This document shows, piece after piece, positions 11,120-22,975 of a stretch of DNA of 64,000 bases. Origin of the DNA: Asterias rubens (taxonomy: Eukaryota > Echinodermata > Asteroidea > Forcipulatida > Asteriidae); the NCBI RefSeq assembly GCF_902459465.1, contig NC_047066.1:21393047-21457046 (forward strand). Direction: 5' to 3'. How positions within the stretch are numbered: the stretch's first letter is position 1; the number at the start of each line of letters is the position of its first letter. The position numbers and the translations under genes were made by a program. The notes under the pieces are model-generated. The model ran no database searches. It saw nothing but the letters and a program-made list of their open reading frames with translations, and was not told where the DNA came from.

Positions 11120-11960
11120 TTTACTTCATTAGGTTTCCCTGGTTAGATGTTACACAGGCTTAGGGGTTAGAGTTGGGGTTAGCGTAAGGTTGGGTAAATA
11201 GATGTTGAATTTGTATTGGGGATAAATAATATTAACTTTTATTAGGTTGTTTCTAAGTTTAGGTGAGGAAAGTATGATTTTATTTACTAAACCAACAAAA
11301 GATGCATAATTTGGGTTTGGGTTAAAACTGTTTTATTTCCATGATTATAATTTCTTAGTTAGATGTTACATAGGCTTAGGGGTAGCATTGAGGTTAGATA
11401 AATAGATGTTAAATTTGCAAGGGGGATAATGACTTAAATTTAATTAGTTTGTTCCTAAAGTTGTGGTAAGGGAACTATTATACTAAACTAACAACAGATC
11501 CATAACTTGGGTTTTGGTTAAAACTATTTGATTTCCATGACTATAATTTCTACGTAAGATGTTACATAGGCTTAGGGGTAGAGTTGAGGTTAGATAAATT
11601 AATGTTAAATTTGCATGGGGGATAATGACTATTAAATTTAATTAGTTTGTTCCTAAAGTTGTGGTAAGGGGAATATTATACTAAACCAACAACAGATCCA
11701 TAACTTGGGTCCATAACTTGGGTTTGGTTTAAAACTATTTGATTTCCATGATTATAATTTCTTAGTTAGATGTTACATAGGCTTAGGGGTAGAGTTGAGG
11801 TTAGATAAATAGATGTTAAATTTGCAAGGGGGATAATGACTATTAAATTTAATTAGTTTGTTCCTAAATTTTAGGTAAGGGAACTATTATATACTAACCC
11901 AACAACAGATAAATTTGGTTTGGGGTTAAACTATTTGATTTTCATGACGTTACTTTGGCC
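11120..11960. repeat. AT-rich tandem repeat, ~200-bp unit, about four copies
   Basis: Units mark at AGATGTTACATAGGCTTAGG (11145, 11361, 11557, 11768), spacing 196-216 bp. The unit includes TTAGGGGTAGAGTTGAGGTT and ATTTAATTAGTTTGTTCCTA. Non-coding. Confidence 0.8.
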
Positions 11961-13085
11961 CTTTACATGCTTATTATATGATGACTAATTGATGCTGAAT
12001 TCATGAGCCTTTTTAACTACCAGAGTGCCTCCTTTTTATGTTAAAATCTATTGGTAAATCTAGCTAGACTAACACTGTGACAATTTTCTCTAGGAATAAC
12101 AAATTAATTAATGTTAGGGGTGGGTTTTTATGTAAAATGAAACAAACTACAGAACAAATTATGAAAGAAGATCAATAATTATATATAACTAACATCAAAA
12201 TGTTACTAACACTTAGTGATTATGAAAAGATATGTTAAATTATTATACTAGATTAGATTACTTATAATGGTTAAAAAACTAAATAAAATTGATTAACAAC
12301 AAATAACACTATAAAATAACTAACCATCACCCCCCCCCCTGAAAAATGGGGATGCATATGATTACACACATTAAAATAAATATTACTATATATGAATAGT
12401 AAATAAGTGCTAATTTTGGTCTAGCTATAAATATATATGTTTGATGATTTCATTACTTGAAAATTGTATTTATTTATCTCATTCTTGGAGGGGGGGGGGG
12501 GGGTTCCATTATTCTTGTAGTTAGGCGAGGAAATATATTATGTAACTTTATAATTTATTTACTTTTATTGGGAAAGGGGTAGTATTAAATTATAGTAACA
12601 ATTATTACTTATTAAAATTATACGTGCCATACCTTACTTGGTGTCAGTTCATTAAATTAAGCAGGGTTATTTGAAGAAATTCAAATAAATAAATTCATCT
12701 TAGTTCATTAAAATAAACAACATTTTTAAAAAGCCTTATATCAGCACTGCCTATTAAGTTTGTTGGTGACTTTGATGAGATTTGTTGTGCGCTGTTAAAA
12801 TGATGGTTGACTATTGTAGCATTGCATGATACAGTTAGGTGCCGCTGCTTAAAATACTAGTAATGTTTTAAATAAAACAGTTAACATAATAGTAATGTAA
12901 ACCACCAAGCCTCGCTTTCAAGTTCAGTATAAATTGAATTATAAGTGTATAGTTGATCTTAAAAAAATGGCATCAGTCAGTTTTTACGCAGGGAGTTAAA
13001 GAACAGCGCCCTCGCATGACAGTTTTAAAAGCGAACTTAGGTTAAATTGATGTATTAAATGTTTACAATTTCAATTAAAAATTGC
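11961..13085. other. Very AT-rich, no feature recognised
   Basis: Homopolymer C and G runs at 12330 and 12489; no ORF over 60 codons on either strand. Confidence 0.4.
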
Positions 13086-13222
13086 TGAAAGGCTCTGGAC
13101 ATTGTTGGTAATTGCTCAAAATAATTGTTAGCATAAAATCTTACTTGGTAACAAGCAATGGAGAGCTGTTGATAGTTTAAAACATGGTGAGAAATGGCTC
13201 CCTCTAGAGTAACGTAGTTTTC
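13086..13222 (-). mobile_element. TTAA-type MITE fragment
   Basis: Only one end and the GAGAAATGGCTCCCTCTAGA block survive; truncated into AT-rich sequence. Confidence 0.7.
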
Positions 13223-13596
13223 GAACAAATTGTACGCAACTGTAGGCCCTATGTAGTTGTTAAAATTTTGTTGAAAGAATTTCAGAGTACTGCGTATTTC
13301 GTATCATTTTTTAGTGTCTTAATTTAAGATAAATGTCTAATTCATGTTGAAATGCCTAAATTTATACCCACAAGTACTTGTATTTTCTTTACTTGTAATT
13401 ACTATTATCTGTATTGACCATTGGTGAAATAAAGATCCTCTTTAAAGTATTGCATGTCTTCAAATTTTCTTTTTTTTAACTTGCTTTTCTGGTCATGTCA
13501 AAGTTCATAGTTCTCATCTCATTTAAATTTTTTGGTTTTTTTTGACCCCCCCATCCTAAGGTTTAAATATTAGTTCCGAGCAAATTTTTTCAAGAG

Positions 13597-13797
13597 CCGC
13601 CGTAGCGCAGCGGGCTAGCTCACAGCCCCCAGAATCCTGGGGCTGTGAGCCGGGTGGGTTCAAATCCTCTCCAGGACCCTTTTACCATTAAAATAAAGAA
13701 TTTTTTTAAATTCTAGTAAAAATGGGTAGGGCTTGAACCGGGGACCTTTCACTCTGTAGTCTCTGGCCTTCACCGCTGTGCTACGAGCTGTTATGAA
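13597..13797. mobile_element. Convergent pair of tRNA-like SINE heads
   Basis: Plus-strand head (TAGCGCAGCGGGCTAGC, GGTTCAAATCC) at 13597-13680 faces a minus-strand head (TAGCACAGCGGTGAAGG, GGTTCAAGCCC) at 13721-13797. Pol III boxes are intact in both; cloverleaf pairing is poor. Confidence 0.55.
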
Positions 13798-14704
13798 AAT
13801 CTAACGGTTTTTGGAGTGATAAACTTGCCGCATTTGGACTTAGAAAATTTTTCACGAATTTCTCACCAAAAGTTTTGCCTTGCTCAAGCCTTGGATTTCT
13901 AGCTGATCTGAGGGTTGACCAAGGGCCTTGCTGGCTCAGATTTCTCGGGGCTGAGGGGATGGAGGGCTAAAAGGCAGTCAGTAGAGCTGGGCTGCTGAGG
14001 GGACTGGAGTTCTTTAAGGCAGTCACTGGAGTTGGGGTCTTGGAGGACTGGATGGCTGGCGTTGGGCTTGGAGAGTTGGGGTTAGGGTCAGGGCAGGATG
14101 CCTGGCAGGGTTGGGGTTGTTGGACAGTCTGTTAGCGAGTCCGTTGAAGTGGTTATGGTGAAGGCTTAGGGTGAGGGTACGGGAGACGTACTAGTAGCCA
14201 TCTTGATGGGGGTAATGTCGCATGGGATAAGTTTAATATATTTTGAAGTGGTGGTTTTGGGGTATGCTTGTTGGATCGAAGGTGTGTTGTATTTTTTTAG
14301 TGAAGTGATGAGGATGCTTTAAATTAAATATTTTTCCTGGCTTTTTTATAGGTGGGATAAATTTGTAATTAGGCACCTTTTGGATAAAATAAATTCTAGA
14401 GCCACCATGTTAACTCTGCCAGTTGGATTTTAAGGATGTTAATTTAATCGGCACAATTTAAAATTTAACACTGGCATCTGTAGGAAATTTTTGCGTTTTT
14501 CAATATTCAGGCTTTTTGGAACAAAATTAAATACAAGGAATAAGTCGCGCATATTTTTCCCCCTATGGGCTAAAATCAGGCACTACTGTTTGCGTATCGA
14601 GATGATGTCTATAATAGGCTCTTATTTATTGTTTCAATCAAAGCTTTTATGGGGAGTGGATATTAGCTGATGAAGTACTGTCACACCGAACTAATTTCTC
14701 AAAA

Positions 14705-15640
14705 TTAATGCTGCCCTCTTGCGTTGACGTTTTTTTGCGATTTTTTGCGATTTTTGCGATTTTTGTGATTTTGTGTGTTTGTGTGTCTGGCTAAATGAAA
14801 CTGCCTAAATGAACTACGCATATATGTCGCCCTCTAGAACTTTATTATTTTCACAAATTTATAATGTTTTCTGAGGTTGTTTTTTTTAGCTGGTTTAGTA
14901 TGGTCACATGAGACTGATGTTTAAAATTGAATGGTGCCCTCTTGTGATGACGTTTTTGCGATTTTTTGCGATTTTCGCGATTTTCGCAATTTGTGCATGT
15001 TTATATGTCTGGCTAAAAGAAACCGCATAAATGAACCTGCGCATAAATTTCGCCCTCTAGAGACTTACTGTTTTCACAAATTTAAAATGTTTTCTTAGGT
15101 TATTTTTTTAGCTGGTTTAATATGGTCACGTGACTGATGTTTAAAAATGACTGCTGCCTTCTTGTGTTGACGTTTTTGCGATTTTTTGCGATTTTTGCGA
15201 TTTTTTCAATTTTGTGTGTGTTTATGCGTCTGGCTAAAAGAATTGAACCTGCGCATACATGTCGCCCTCTAGAGATTTATTATTTTCACAAATTTAAAAT
15301 GTTTTCTCAAGTTGTTTTTTTTAGCTGGTTTAGTATGGTCACGTGACTGATGTTTAAAAATGAATGCTGCCTTCTTGTGATGACATTTTTGCGATTTGTT
15401 GCGATTTTTTCAATTTTGTGTGTGTTTATGGGTCTGGCTTAAAGAAACCGCATAAATGAACCTGCGCATATATGTCGCCTTCTAGAGATTTATTGCTTTC
15501 ACAAATTTAAAATGTTTTTTCGCAGGGTTTAAAAATTAATGTTGCCTTCTTGTGATGATGTTTTTGGGATTTTTTTGCGATTTTTGCGACTTTTTCAATT
15601 TTGTGTATGTTTATGTGTCTGGCTAATTAAAATCGATTTG
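14705..15640. repeat. Tandem repeat, ~177-224-bp unit with GCGATTTTT runs, five copies
   Basis: Copies start near 14708, 14932, 15152, 15363 and 15540 at TGCTGCCTTCTTGTGATGAC. Each holds a GCGATTTTTGCGA mini-repeat, TGTTTATGTGTCTGGCTAA and CATATATGTCGCCCTCTAGA. Confidence 0.8.
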
Positions 15641-16289
15641 GATTTAATTTATGTGTTAATTATATTTTGAAGAGTGTGTTAGAGATGTTTTTTTTTTTTA
15701 GTTTTACCATATTTATTTTAAAAACAATTTGGAAGCTGCCTTTTTTAAAGGCAATAATGTTTGATGACACGGGTTATTTTTGTTTTTTGCATCCGATCAA
15801 TAGATTCCGTACAACAGTAACAATTTTACAATAGAAGAAACAAGTTTATATTAAACACATTTTAAAAAGTACATTTAGAACAAGTAGATTCAATTGAATA
15901 TTCATGTTTTATTTACCAATCATTTCAACTTCAAATTATTCACAGGTAAAGTGCAATAATGAACAAAGAGACTTGTACAGTCCGTCAACAATTAATTTAC
16001 CCATAACACGTTCAATAGAGTCTGAACTTGCCTGCCATGATTCTAAGATATTAAATGTAGGAAAGAAACAGTGAAGACCGAACGATATCGATCATGGCAA
16101 GCACCCAGAACGCTGGTTTTGGGGGTTACTTAATATCGGAAGTATAAACTAATAATATAACCCTTCACCATTATAACAATAACAAAAAGAGCCGCGCTGG
16201 TAATTATCCTTCGTTCCTTAAAGCTCCATTCCACTTAAATAAACTAACCCTAATTTCAAACTTTCTCTAATACTATCCATGACATTAAT
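15641..16289. other. No feature recognised
   Basis: AT-rich spacer between the GCGATTTTT array and telomere-like DNA. Confidence 0.35.
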
Positions 16290-16485
16290 CACGTATGTAA
16301 CCCAAACCCTGACCCCACTTTAAACTTAACCCTAAACCTTTACCCTAATCCTAACCCAAACCCTAACCTCAATTCTAACCTAACCCTAACGCTATCCCTA
16401 ACACTAACCCTGTATGACCCCTAACACTGACCCGATTCAAGCTTCCTTTACCTATCCCTGACCCTAACCCTAATCTCACTCCCAT
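16290..16485. repeat. Degenerate interstitial telomere-like repeat
   Basis: Irregular CCCTAA/ACCCTAACCCTAA blocks (16298-16470), the strand complement of TTAGGG. G-rich counterparts occur at 11160-11210 and 14040-14180. Too degenerate for a chromosome end. Confidence 0.6.
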
Positions 16486-16876
16486 ACAAAAGATACCCCT
16501 TTTTTGTTGTGTTAACCTTTTAAATACTCTATAAACAATTACAAATGCATATGGCATAATAATTAAAAACTAGCGACAGGAATTATTTTACAGGTCCAAA
16601 GAACAATGATGTATTTTCTCTTGTGTTGTAGACTCTGATGACAATCGACCCTATGCACTTGACGTCATTGAGTAGGGCGCCCTCGGCTTGAGGTCAAACA
16701 AAGGTTGCCCCCTGACCGATTCCGTAAGCAAAAAAAGCGCGTATCTAGTATTTTATCGCTTTACTTCTAAGACGGCGGTTCGATGACGTCAATGCATGAG
16801 GTCCATAAGACGTTGAAGTTGGCTGTACTCTCTAGCGAATACTTAATGCATGTTGGCCGATAATAATAATGGAATC

Positions 16877-17398
16877 TTAAAGGCACTGGACACTTTTGGC
16901 AATTACTCAAAATAGTTATAAGCATAAAAAACTTATGAACAATGGAGAGCTGTTGATAGTATGAAACATTGTAAGAAATGTCTCACTCAGGTTTTTGAGA
17001 AAGAGGTAGTTTCTTAGTCAAATGTTAAAAGACTTTGGGCCTGAAGTCTTTCGTAGGCATCTGAAATTTGAAAATTTGTGCTACAAGGGTGTTTTTTCTT
17101 TCACTATTCTCTTGCAACTTCGATGACCAACTGAGTCAAAATTTTCATAGACTTTTAAATCATGCATACATTGTAGCAGTGTGCCATTCTTTACTCAAGT
17201 CTAATGTTTATTTCCCATCATGCACCAACTTATAACATGGCCGCCCACATGTAAGTCACTATTCTCGAATCGTCTTGAATTAAGCTTGACTATAGGCTCT
17301 ATTATAAGAAGTTGTTACCATCTTTACACATATGTTGGGATACACCAAGTGAGAACACTCGTCTATTCACATTTACCAAACATGTCCAGTGCCTTTAA
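16877..17398 (-). mobile_element. TTAA-flanked MITE, copy with internal insertion
   Basis: Both TTAA borders and both inverted ends are present, but the element is about 150 bp longer than the others. Unrelated sequence from about 17168 to 17330 interrupts it, suggesting a nested insertion. Confidence 0.75.
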
Positions 17399-17949
17399 CT
17401 GGGGAAAGCGAGGAAACTGTTTTGGAAATCTAAAGGGAGCTTACGTCAACTAAAAGACGACTTCTCAGTTTGTCTCCATGCTCAGGCTGAAGGTTACGAT
17501 GAACTGAAGGTGACTAGAAACTTCAATGGAAGGCCCTGCATTAATAAGGATTGAAAAAAGGACTCATTAAAGTCAATCTATTAAAGTTAATATATTTTCA
17601 AAGCACTGTACACCGAGTATACCATATTCCGACGCACCTATGTTATGACAACCCCTTCATGTAAATAATAGGGTAAGGGGAACGGTTAGGAATAGGAATG
17701 GAAGGCTCTTAACTACATGGACAGATGAAAGAACAAAAGATGTCTCCAGAGGGACGTACAAAATATAATGTCTGTGTCTGAGCTCACTATAATTGTTTTC
17801 CTCCGCGAAATGCTTTTAACCCCATTACCACAACACCCCCCCCCCCCCCCCCCCGGGAACCTTGGAGGATAATACAATTATTTGCCCAGTTGTGTATCAA
17901 TGCAACACCGATAACAAAATTGGTTCTTAAAGAAAACCTGTGGACTTGT

Positions 17950-18280
17950 GCCACTGTGCCTTAGTAGCTCAGTTGTTAGATCATCTGCTCAGAGTGTGAA
18001 GGGTCTTAGGTTCAAATCCCAATGAAGGTTTTTTATTTTTTTTCTCATCCCCAGTTTGATTATTTCACTTCTATGGTTATTAGTGGTTTCTTTCCCTGCC
18101 TTACACCTCTATGAACCCTGGTTGGAATATTCCCTTTAAGACCAGACCCTTGCATGTGGATTGGCTTTTAGTCCATGCTAAACCAATGTCATGCTGAGCC
18201 TCATAGCTCAGTTGGTAGTGCATCTGCCCAGAGAGTCAGAGGTCCTGGGTTCAAATCCCACAGGGGACCATTTTTTTATT
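17950..18280 (+). mobile_element. Two tRNA-like SINE heads in tandem, family B
   Basis: TTAGTAGCTCAGTTGTTAG with GGTTCAAATCCC (17957-18030) and CATAGCTCAGTTGGTAG with GGTTCAAATCCC (18199-18272) each end in a T run. Intact A and B boxes, but acceptor and anticodon stems do not pair, so these are not true tRNA genes. Tail TTTCTTTCCCTGCCTTACAC recurs at 4140 and 19018. Confidence 0.65.
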
Positions 18281-18471
18281 TTTTGTTATCCAATAATAAT
18301 AATTAAAATTGGTTTTGATATTGCGCTTTACACACCATGGTTGATTTATGTTGATTAGACACCATACCAAATATTCCGTTTGTAAGCTTTTTTTTATTCA
18401 TGGGCTTTAACTATTTTGTTCCAACAAAGATTTACCATATGTGCATATACCAAAATACATGTAGATGAGGC

Positions 18472-18844
18472 TTAAAGGCACTGGACACTTTTGGTAATTG
18501 TCAAAGACAAGTATTCTCACTTGGGGTAACCCAACATAAGCATAAAACAACAAATCTGTGAAAATCTTTACTCGATGGGCCATCGAAGTTGCAAGAGAAT
18601 AACGGAAAAAACACCATTGTTGCACCAGTTTGTGTGCTTTCAGATGCATAATAAAAGGCTTCAGGCCTGAAGTATTTTATTATTTGAGTGAGAAATTACA
18701 ACTTTCCCCAGAACTCTGTTACTTCAGAGTGAGCCGTTTCTCACATTGTTTTATAATATCAACAGCTCTCCATTGCTCGTTACCAAGCAAGTTTTTCTGC
18801 TAAATATTACTTTGAGTAATACCAATAGTGTCCAGTGCCTTTAA
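18472..18844 (+). mobile_element. TTAA-flanked MITE
   Basis: Complete copy with TTAAAGGCACTGGACACTTT and the inverted end CCAGTGCCTTTAA. Confidence 0.85.
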
Positions 18845-19138
18845 AAAAGGAACAAAAATATCGTACCATTTTGGAGCATGGGTGCTGCATCTTCAATCTC
18901 AGATTCTTAAGGGTCCTGCTGGCAATGAGTACTCCTCTACAATAATTAAGAAACAGAACGCGCACACAATTAATATATGATTAAATTTGAAACTTCCGTA
19001 TGGATAAGGTTGGCTCAGTGGTTTCTTTCCCTGCCTTTCACCTCTGTTCCAAAAGATCTCACAAACAATTTTGGTTAAAGAGCCATTTTCCTGAGTCGCC
19101 GTGCGGGTACTTGATAAAGTTTGTCACAACTTAACTGT

Positions 19139-19682
19139 CACGTCCTCCATGTACTTGTCCCAAGTACTAACAAAGTTATGTTAGAAAAAATAGAATTAGC
19201 TGTTGCAAACCGCTTACCAACCAAAATGACCTAGAGTATAAATGAAAAGAACTAGAACTAGAGGGCGCACTGGCCTATATATGCAACCCGGCATGTGCGC
19301 AGGTGGCCATTTTCTAAGTTGACAAAACAGGCATCGCACAGCGTGTGTTTGTGCGGCCATTTTGTAAGTTGACACAACAGCATCGCGTCTAGCTTTCAAT
19401 TAACACAAACTCCAACGCATACTTCATATTCAACACGCGCGTACACATGGCGCGCGTGTCTCCTTGCGGTCCGGTCGCGTTTGTGCAAGAAGCATCACCA
19501 GTGCGACCTCTAGTTCTTATATATAACTCTATGGACACATGTAGGTTCAAATTGTCCGGCCATTAACTATTTTTTGCATATACCATAGGTCATTTTGGTT
19601 GGTAAGCGGTTTGCAACAGCTAATTATATTTCTCTAACATAACTTTGTTAGTAACAGGGACAAGTACACAGAGGATGTGAAA
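19139..19682. mobile_element. DNA element with ~95-bp terminal inverted repeats
   Basis: The left arm (19139-19233, through AGCTGTTGCAAACCGCTTAC) is repeated inverted at 19584-19682. The middle contains a short direct duplication (GGCCATTTT...AAGTTGACA) and GC-rich text. No transposase, so non-autonomous. Confidence 0.8.
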
Positions 19683-20369
19683 GTTTGTTGACCTCAAGGT
19701 CTATAATTGACTGACTAACAGTCAATATACAGTCAGATAGTATTAAGGTGCACCACTAAATAGTGACTGATGGTGAATCATCTGCCAAGACTCATGACAA
19801 ATTCCTAACCCACAACTTTTCTGTGAACCAAAGAATGGAAGAAACTATAAATAAATAGGAAACTTGCAGATACAACCATGTGTACATCTTCTTTGTTTGC
19901 GTGTTGTCTCTGAGAAGAGCCTGTTTGATCTCGACGTTTCAAACAGTATAGACCATGTGACCTTAGTTTACAATAAGTGTGAGCTTGTACATTCTTTAGC
20001 TTTTCTGGCAGGCAATATACTGCACTGGTCATATGGGAAAGTTGACAATTTATGTCATAATTTCCACATAAATCCAAGAGTTATAAAAGTAAAAGCTTGA
20101 CAAGTTTTGAGATGTGCCCCCTTTCATTATATCAACAGTTTATTAGACAGTGCAATCTCCATAAAATATAACATTTTTATGTTTTCTTCCATTAGGTTGT
20201 GTACAAATCGTGCCTGCAGGAAGTCCAGGCTTGGTGGCTTTTTTGTAAACATGTGATGTCACAGGTCACATCGTCTATACTCTAGTCATTTCCAGAAGAA
20301 GGTAAGGCTCATAGGGATTGTGTTGTGTCCTTGTTGACTTTTAACCTAGCACATTTCAGGGCCAATTTC

Positions 20370-20690
20370 ATAAAGCCTATGAGCAGACGATGCTGCTTTG
20401 TAGAGCCGTTGGTCCTGTGTGTGTGTAATGAAGGTAAAAGAACCCAGTGCACTTATCGCAAAGAGAAGGGGTTCGTCCCGGTGTTCCTGGTTTGATTGGC
20501 TGCATAATGGGCCACAGCACCTTGTAAAACATTACATGGTGCTATGCTAAAGGAGTGTGTCTCATATTTCAAAACATAGTCCCACATACCTTGCAGCAAA
20601 GTACTGTTTGTTGAGCGCCTTGAGCGTCACTGAGTGACGGCTTTAAGCGCTAAATGAGAAGCCACTCTCATTACTATATTGATTTCAAGA
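20370..20690 (+). mobile_element. SINE family A, head missing
   Basis: Body GTAAAAGAACCCAGTGCACT to the tail GCGCTAAATGAGAAGCCACT; the tRNA-like head is replaced by other sequence. Confidence 0.7.
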
Positions 20691-21082
20691 CTACTAGTAT
20701 AGAATCAGATTAGGTTGACATAGTGACTTTATTTAGTGTGGTGCACCATAACAGGAACTCAAACTTGCTGCATACCTCATTGGTGATCTGGAGACTAGAC
20801 ATCCTCAACCTGCCAAAATGCGTCTCTCTTTTGTGCATAAAAGCTAGAACAACCTGAACAGGAGTAAGAAAGATAACAGTTTTAGAGCGACATTTTGTAG
20901 ATTTAGTCTTTTAAAGGTAAAATTAGCAAACTAAGATTTGCAGAGTTGATGTTGTTAAGTAAGGATACATAATTACACTTTTCCTTTTGGGTTTAAGTGT
21001 TTTACACACTACGATCTTAAAAAGAAAATGATCATAACATAAACAAGTAGGCCTACATGTAGCAGTGAGTGCATCATTAGGT

Positions 21083-21465
21083 GTGTGGTGGCATAGCGGT
21101 TTAGGGCACCGACCCTCAACTGCTGGTGTTTCTGATCAGCAGAGTGTGGGTTAGAGTTCTGGTCGTGGCACCTGTGTGCTTTAGCAAGATGATGCTTTGT
21201 CCTTTAGTTGGGATGTAAGCCTTGTGTAACACACATAAAAGAACCAAGTGCACTTATCGAAAAAGAAAAGGGGTTCGCCCCGGTGTTCCAGGTTTGATTG
21301 GCTGCATATTGCGGCACAGCACATTGTAAACCATTACATGGTGCTAAGTAAAAAGCAGTATGTCTTCAAACAGTGTCCTACATACCTTGCAGGAAATACT
21401 GCATGTTGAAGTGCCTATGAGCGCTATATTAGAAGCAATTATAATTATTATTATTATTGTTATTA
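21083..21465 (+). mobile_element. SINE family A, near full length
   Basis: tRNA-Leu-like head with A-box-like TGGCATAGCGGTTTAGG and B-box-like GGGTTAGAGTTCTGG, body AAGTGCACTTATCG, tail GCGCTATATTAGAAGCAAT and an ATT microsatellite. Confidence 0.75.
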
Positions 21466-21670
21466 CCTGCCAGATTTTGCTGAGTAGAATCCTGCATGAC
21501 GTTGATCAATGTGAACAAGTCGAGTATCTCATGCATGTCAAGGTTCAGATAAAGTCAATTGAAGGCTCCATGGTGAACTGCTGCAGATGTGAACAAGTTA
21601 AACAAGAACATTAGAATCTTTGGTTTACCACTTCTCCATGTTAACCAAACTGAAAATCAGTTTGAATCAA

Positions 21671-21805
21671 GGACCCGATCTTCACTGCGCGGTAATGACC
21701 GGGTTAGTGGCTGGCCGCTTTTAACAGACCAAACTGCATGGAGGCGCAGTCCGTTAACAGCGGCCAGCCACGAACCCCCTGTCATTACCACACAGAACCG
21801 GGTCC
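21671..21805. mobile_element. Palindromic MITE, 135 bp
   Basis: GGACCCG...CGGGTCC ends; inner TGGCTGGCCGCTTTTAACAG pairs with CTGTTAACAGCGGCCAGCCA by inversion. Nearly full-length foldback. Confidence 0.75.
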
Positions 21806-21856
21806 TCGCACCGTTATTCAAATTAATAAATAACTTTTTTTAACAAAATAAACAGC

Positions 21857-21990
21857 TCAAAGCCAAAACTACATTACTTCAAAGAGGGTCATTGTTTTTA
21901 CAATATCAACAGCTCTCGAGTGGTCTTTACCAAGTGGGTTTTAAGGTCATAATTTGTGGCATAATTGTCAAAAGTGTACACTTCCTTTAA
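21857..21990 (+). mobile_element. TTAA-type MITE fragment
   Basis: Right third of the family only (ACATTACTTCAAAGAGGGTC, then CAACAGCTCTCGAGTGG), 85 bp from a complete copy. Confidence 0.6.
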
Positions 21991-22074
21991 ACCTGTTGTT
22001 GCGCATATTCCCTTTAAAGGATGTGGGTACTTTTTGTACGACACAAAACACATTTAACATTAAACTTTCACTGT

Positions 22075-22472
22075 TTAAAGACACTGGACACTATTGGTAA
22101 TTGTCAAAGACCAGTCTTCTCACTTGGGGTTCTCAACATATGCATAAAATAACAAATCTGTGAAAATTTGAGCTCAATTAGTCGTTGAAGTTCAAGATAA
22201 TAATGAAAGAAAAAACACCCTTATCACACGAAGTTGTGTGCTTTCAGATGCTTGATTTCAAGACCTCAAAATCTAATTCTGAAGGCCTTGAAATCAAATA
22301 CAAATATTTTAGTGAGAAATTACTTCTTTCTCAAAAACTACGTTACTTCAGAATGAGCCCTTTCTCACAATGTTTTATACTATCAACAGCTCTCCATTAC
22401 TCGTTACCAAGAAAGGTTTTATGCTTGAACTTATTATTTTGAGTAATTACCAATAGTATCCAGTTCCTTTAA
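22075..22472 (+). mobile_element. TTAA-flanked MITE
   Basis: Complete copy, both TTAA flanks and inverted ends intact; holds an 85-codon ORF that is only MITE sequence. Confidence 0.85.
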
Positions 22473-22884
22473 ACCATATCTCGCAATCTCTGCGTATTTT
22501 TAACTGCATTTCTACTTCATTATGCGAGTTCCCCTAATAAGGTGTTCCCACCGTGTACATACCAGACCCTCTTCAGCTGTCTGACATTTTAAAAGCTGTC
22601 ACTCTACAGAGGAGATGGCTCAGAAGCAAACCCGCCTCGAGGAAATGTAGCATTTCCTGTCAATGTACCCTCTACCATGGCGTTACCTTAGGAACCTGTC
22701 GCCAATAGAAAAGGAGGGTTATAATTGGTTCAGAAGTATACTTAATGACACAGAGATTCTCCATTCAAAGATAGAGTGCAGTATTATAATTATAAAATTT
22801 AGTTTCATTCTTGATTCTAGCCGATTAACAAATTCAAGTAATGAACAACACATGAAATTGACTGGGTACATTTTGGGGTTTGAA

Positions 22885-22975
22885 CAAAGAAAAGTTGACT
22901 CGAGCTGGAATTGAACCTACGACATCCAGATTAACGTACTGGCGCTCTATCAACTGAGCCATCCAGCCCTATTAG
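22885..22975 (-). mobile_element. tRNA-like SINE head, family C
   Basis: On the minus strand TGGCTCAGTTGATAGAGC and GGTTCAATTCC form A and B boxes. The same head with a CAATATCTT...GGGGGTGCCAG body is at 31120-31260 and 45190-45350. Confidence 0.6.

Noticed and set aside
16375-16557. Short Gly/Leu-rich ORF
   Set aside because: It is the translation of degenerate CCCTAA repeats.
18199-18272. True tRNA gene
   Set aside because: A and B boxes are good, but the acceptor ends (GAGCCTC / GGGGACC) do not pair and no anticodon stem forms; treated as a SINE head.
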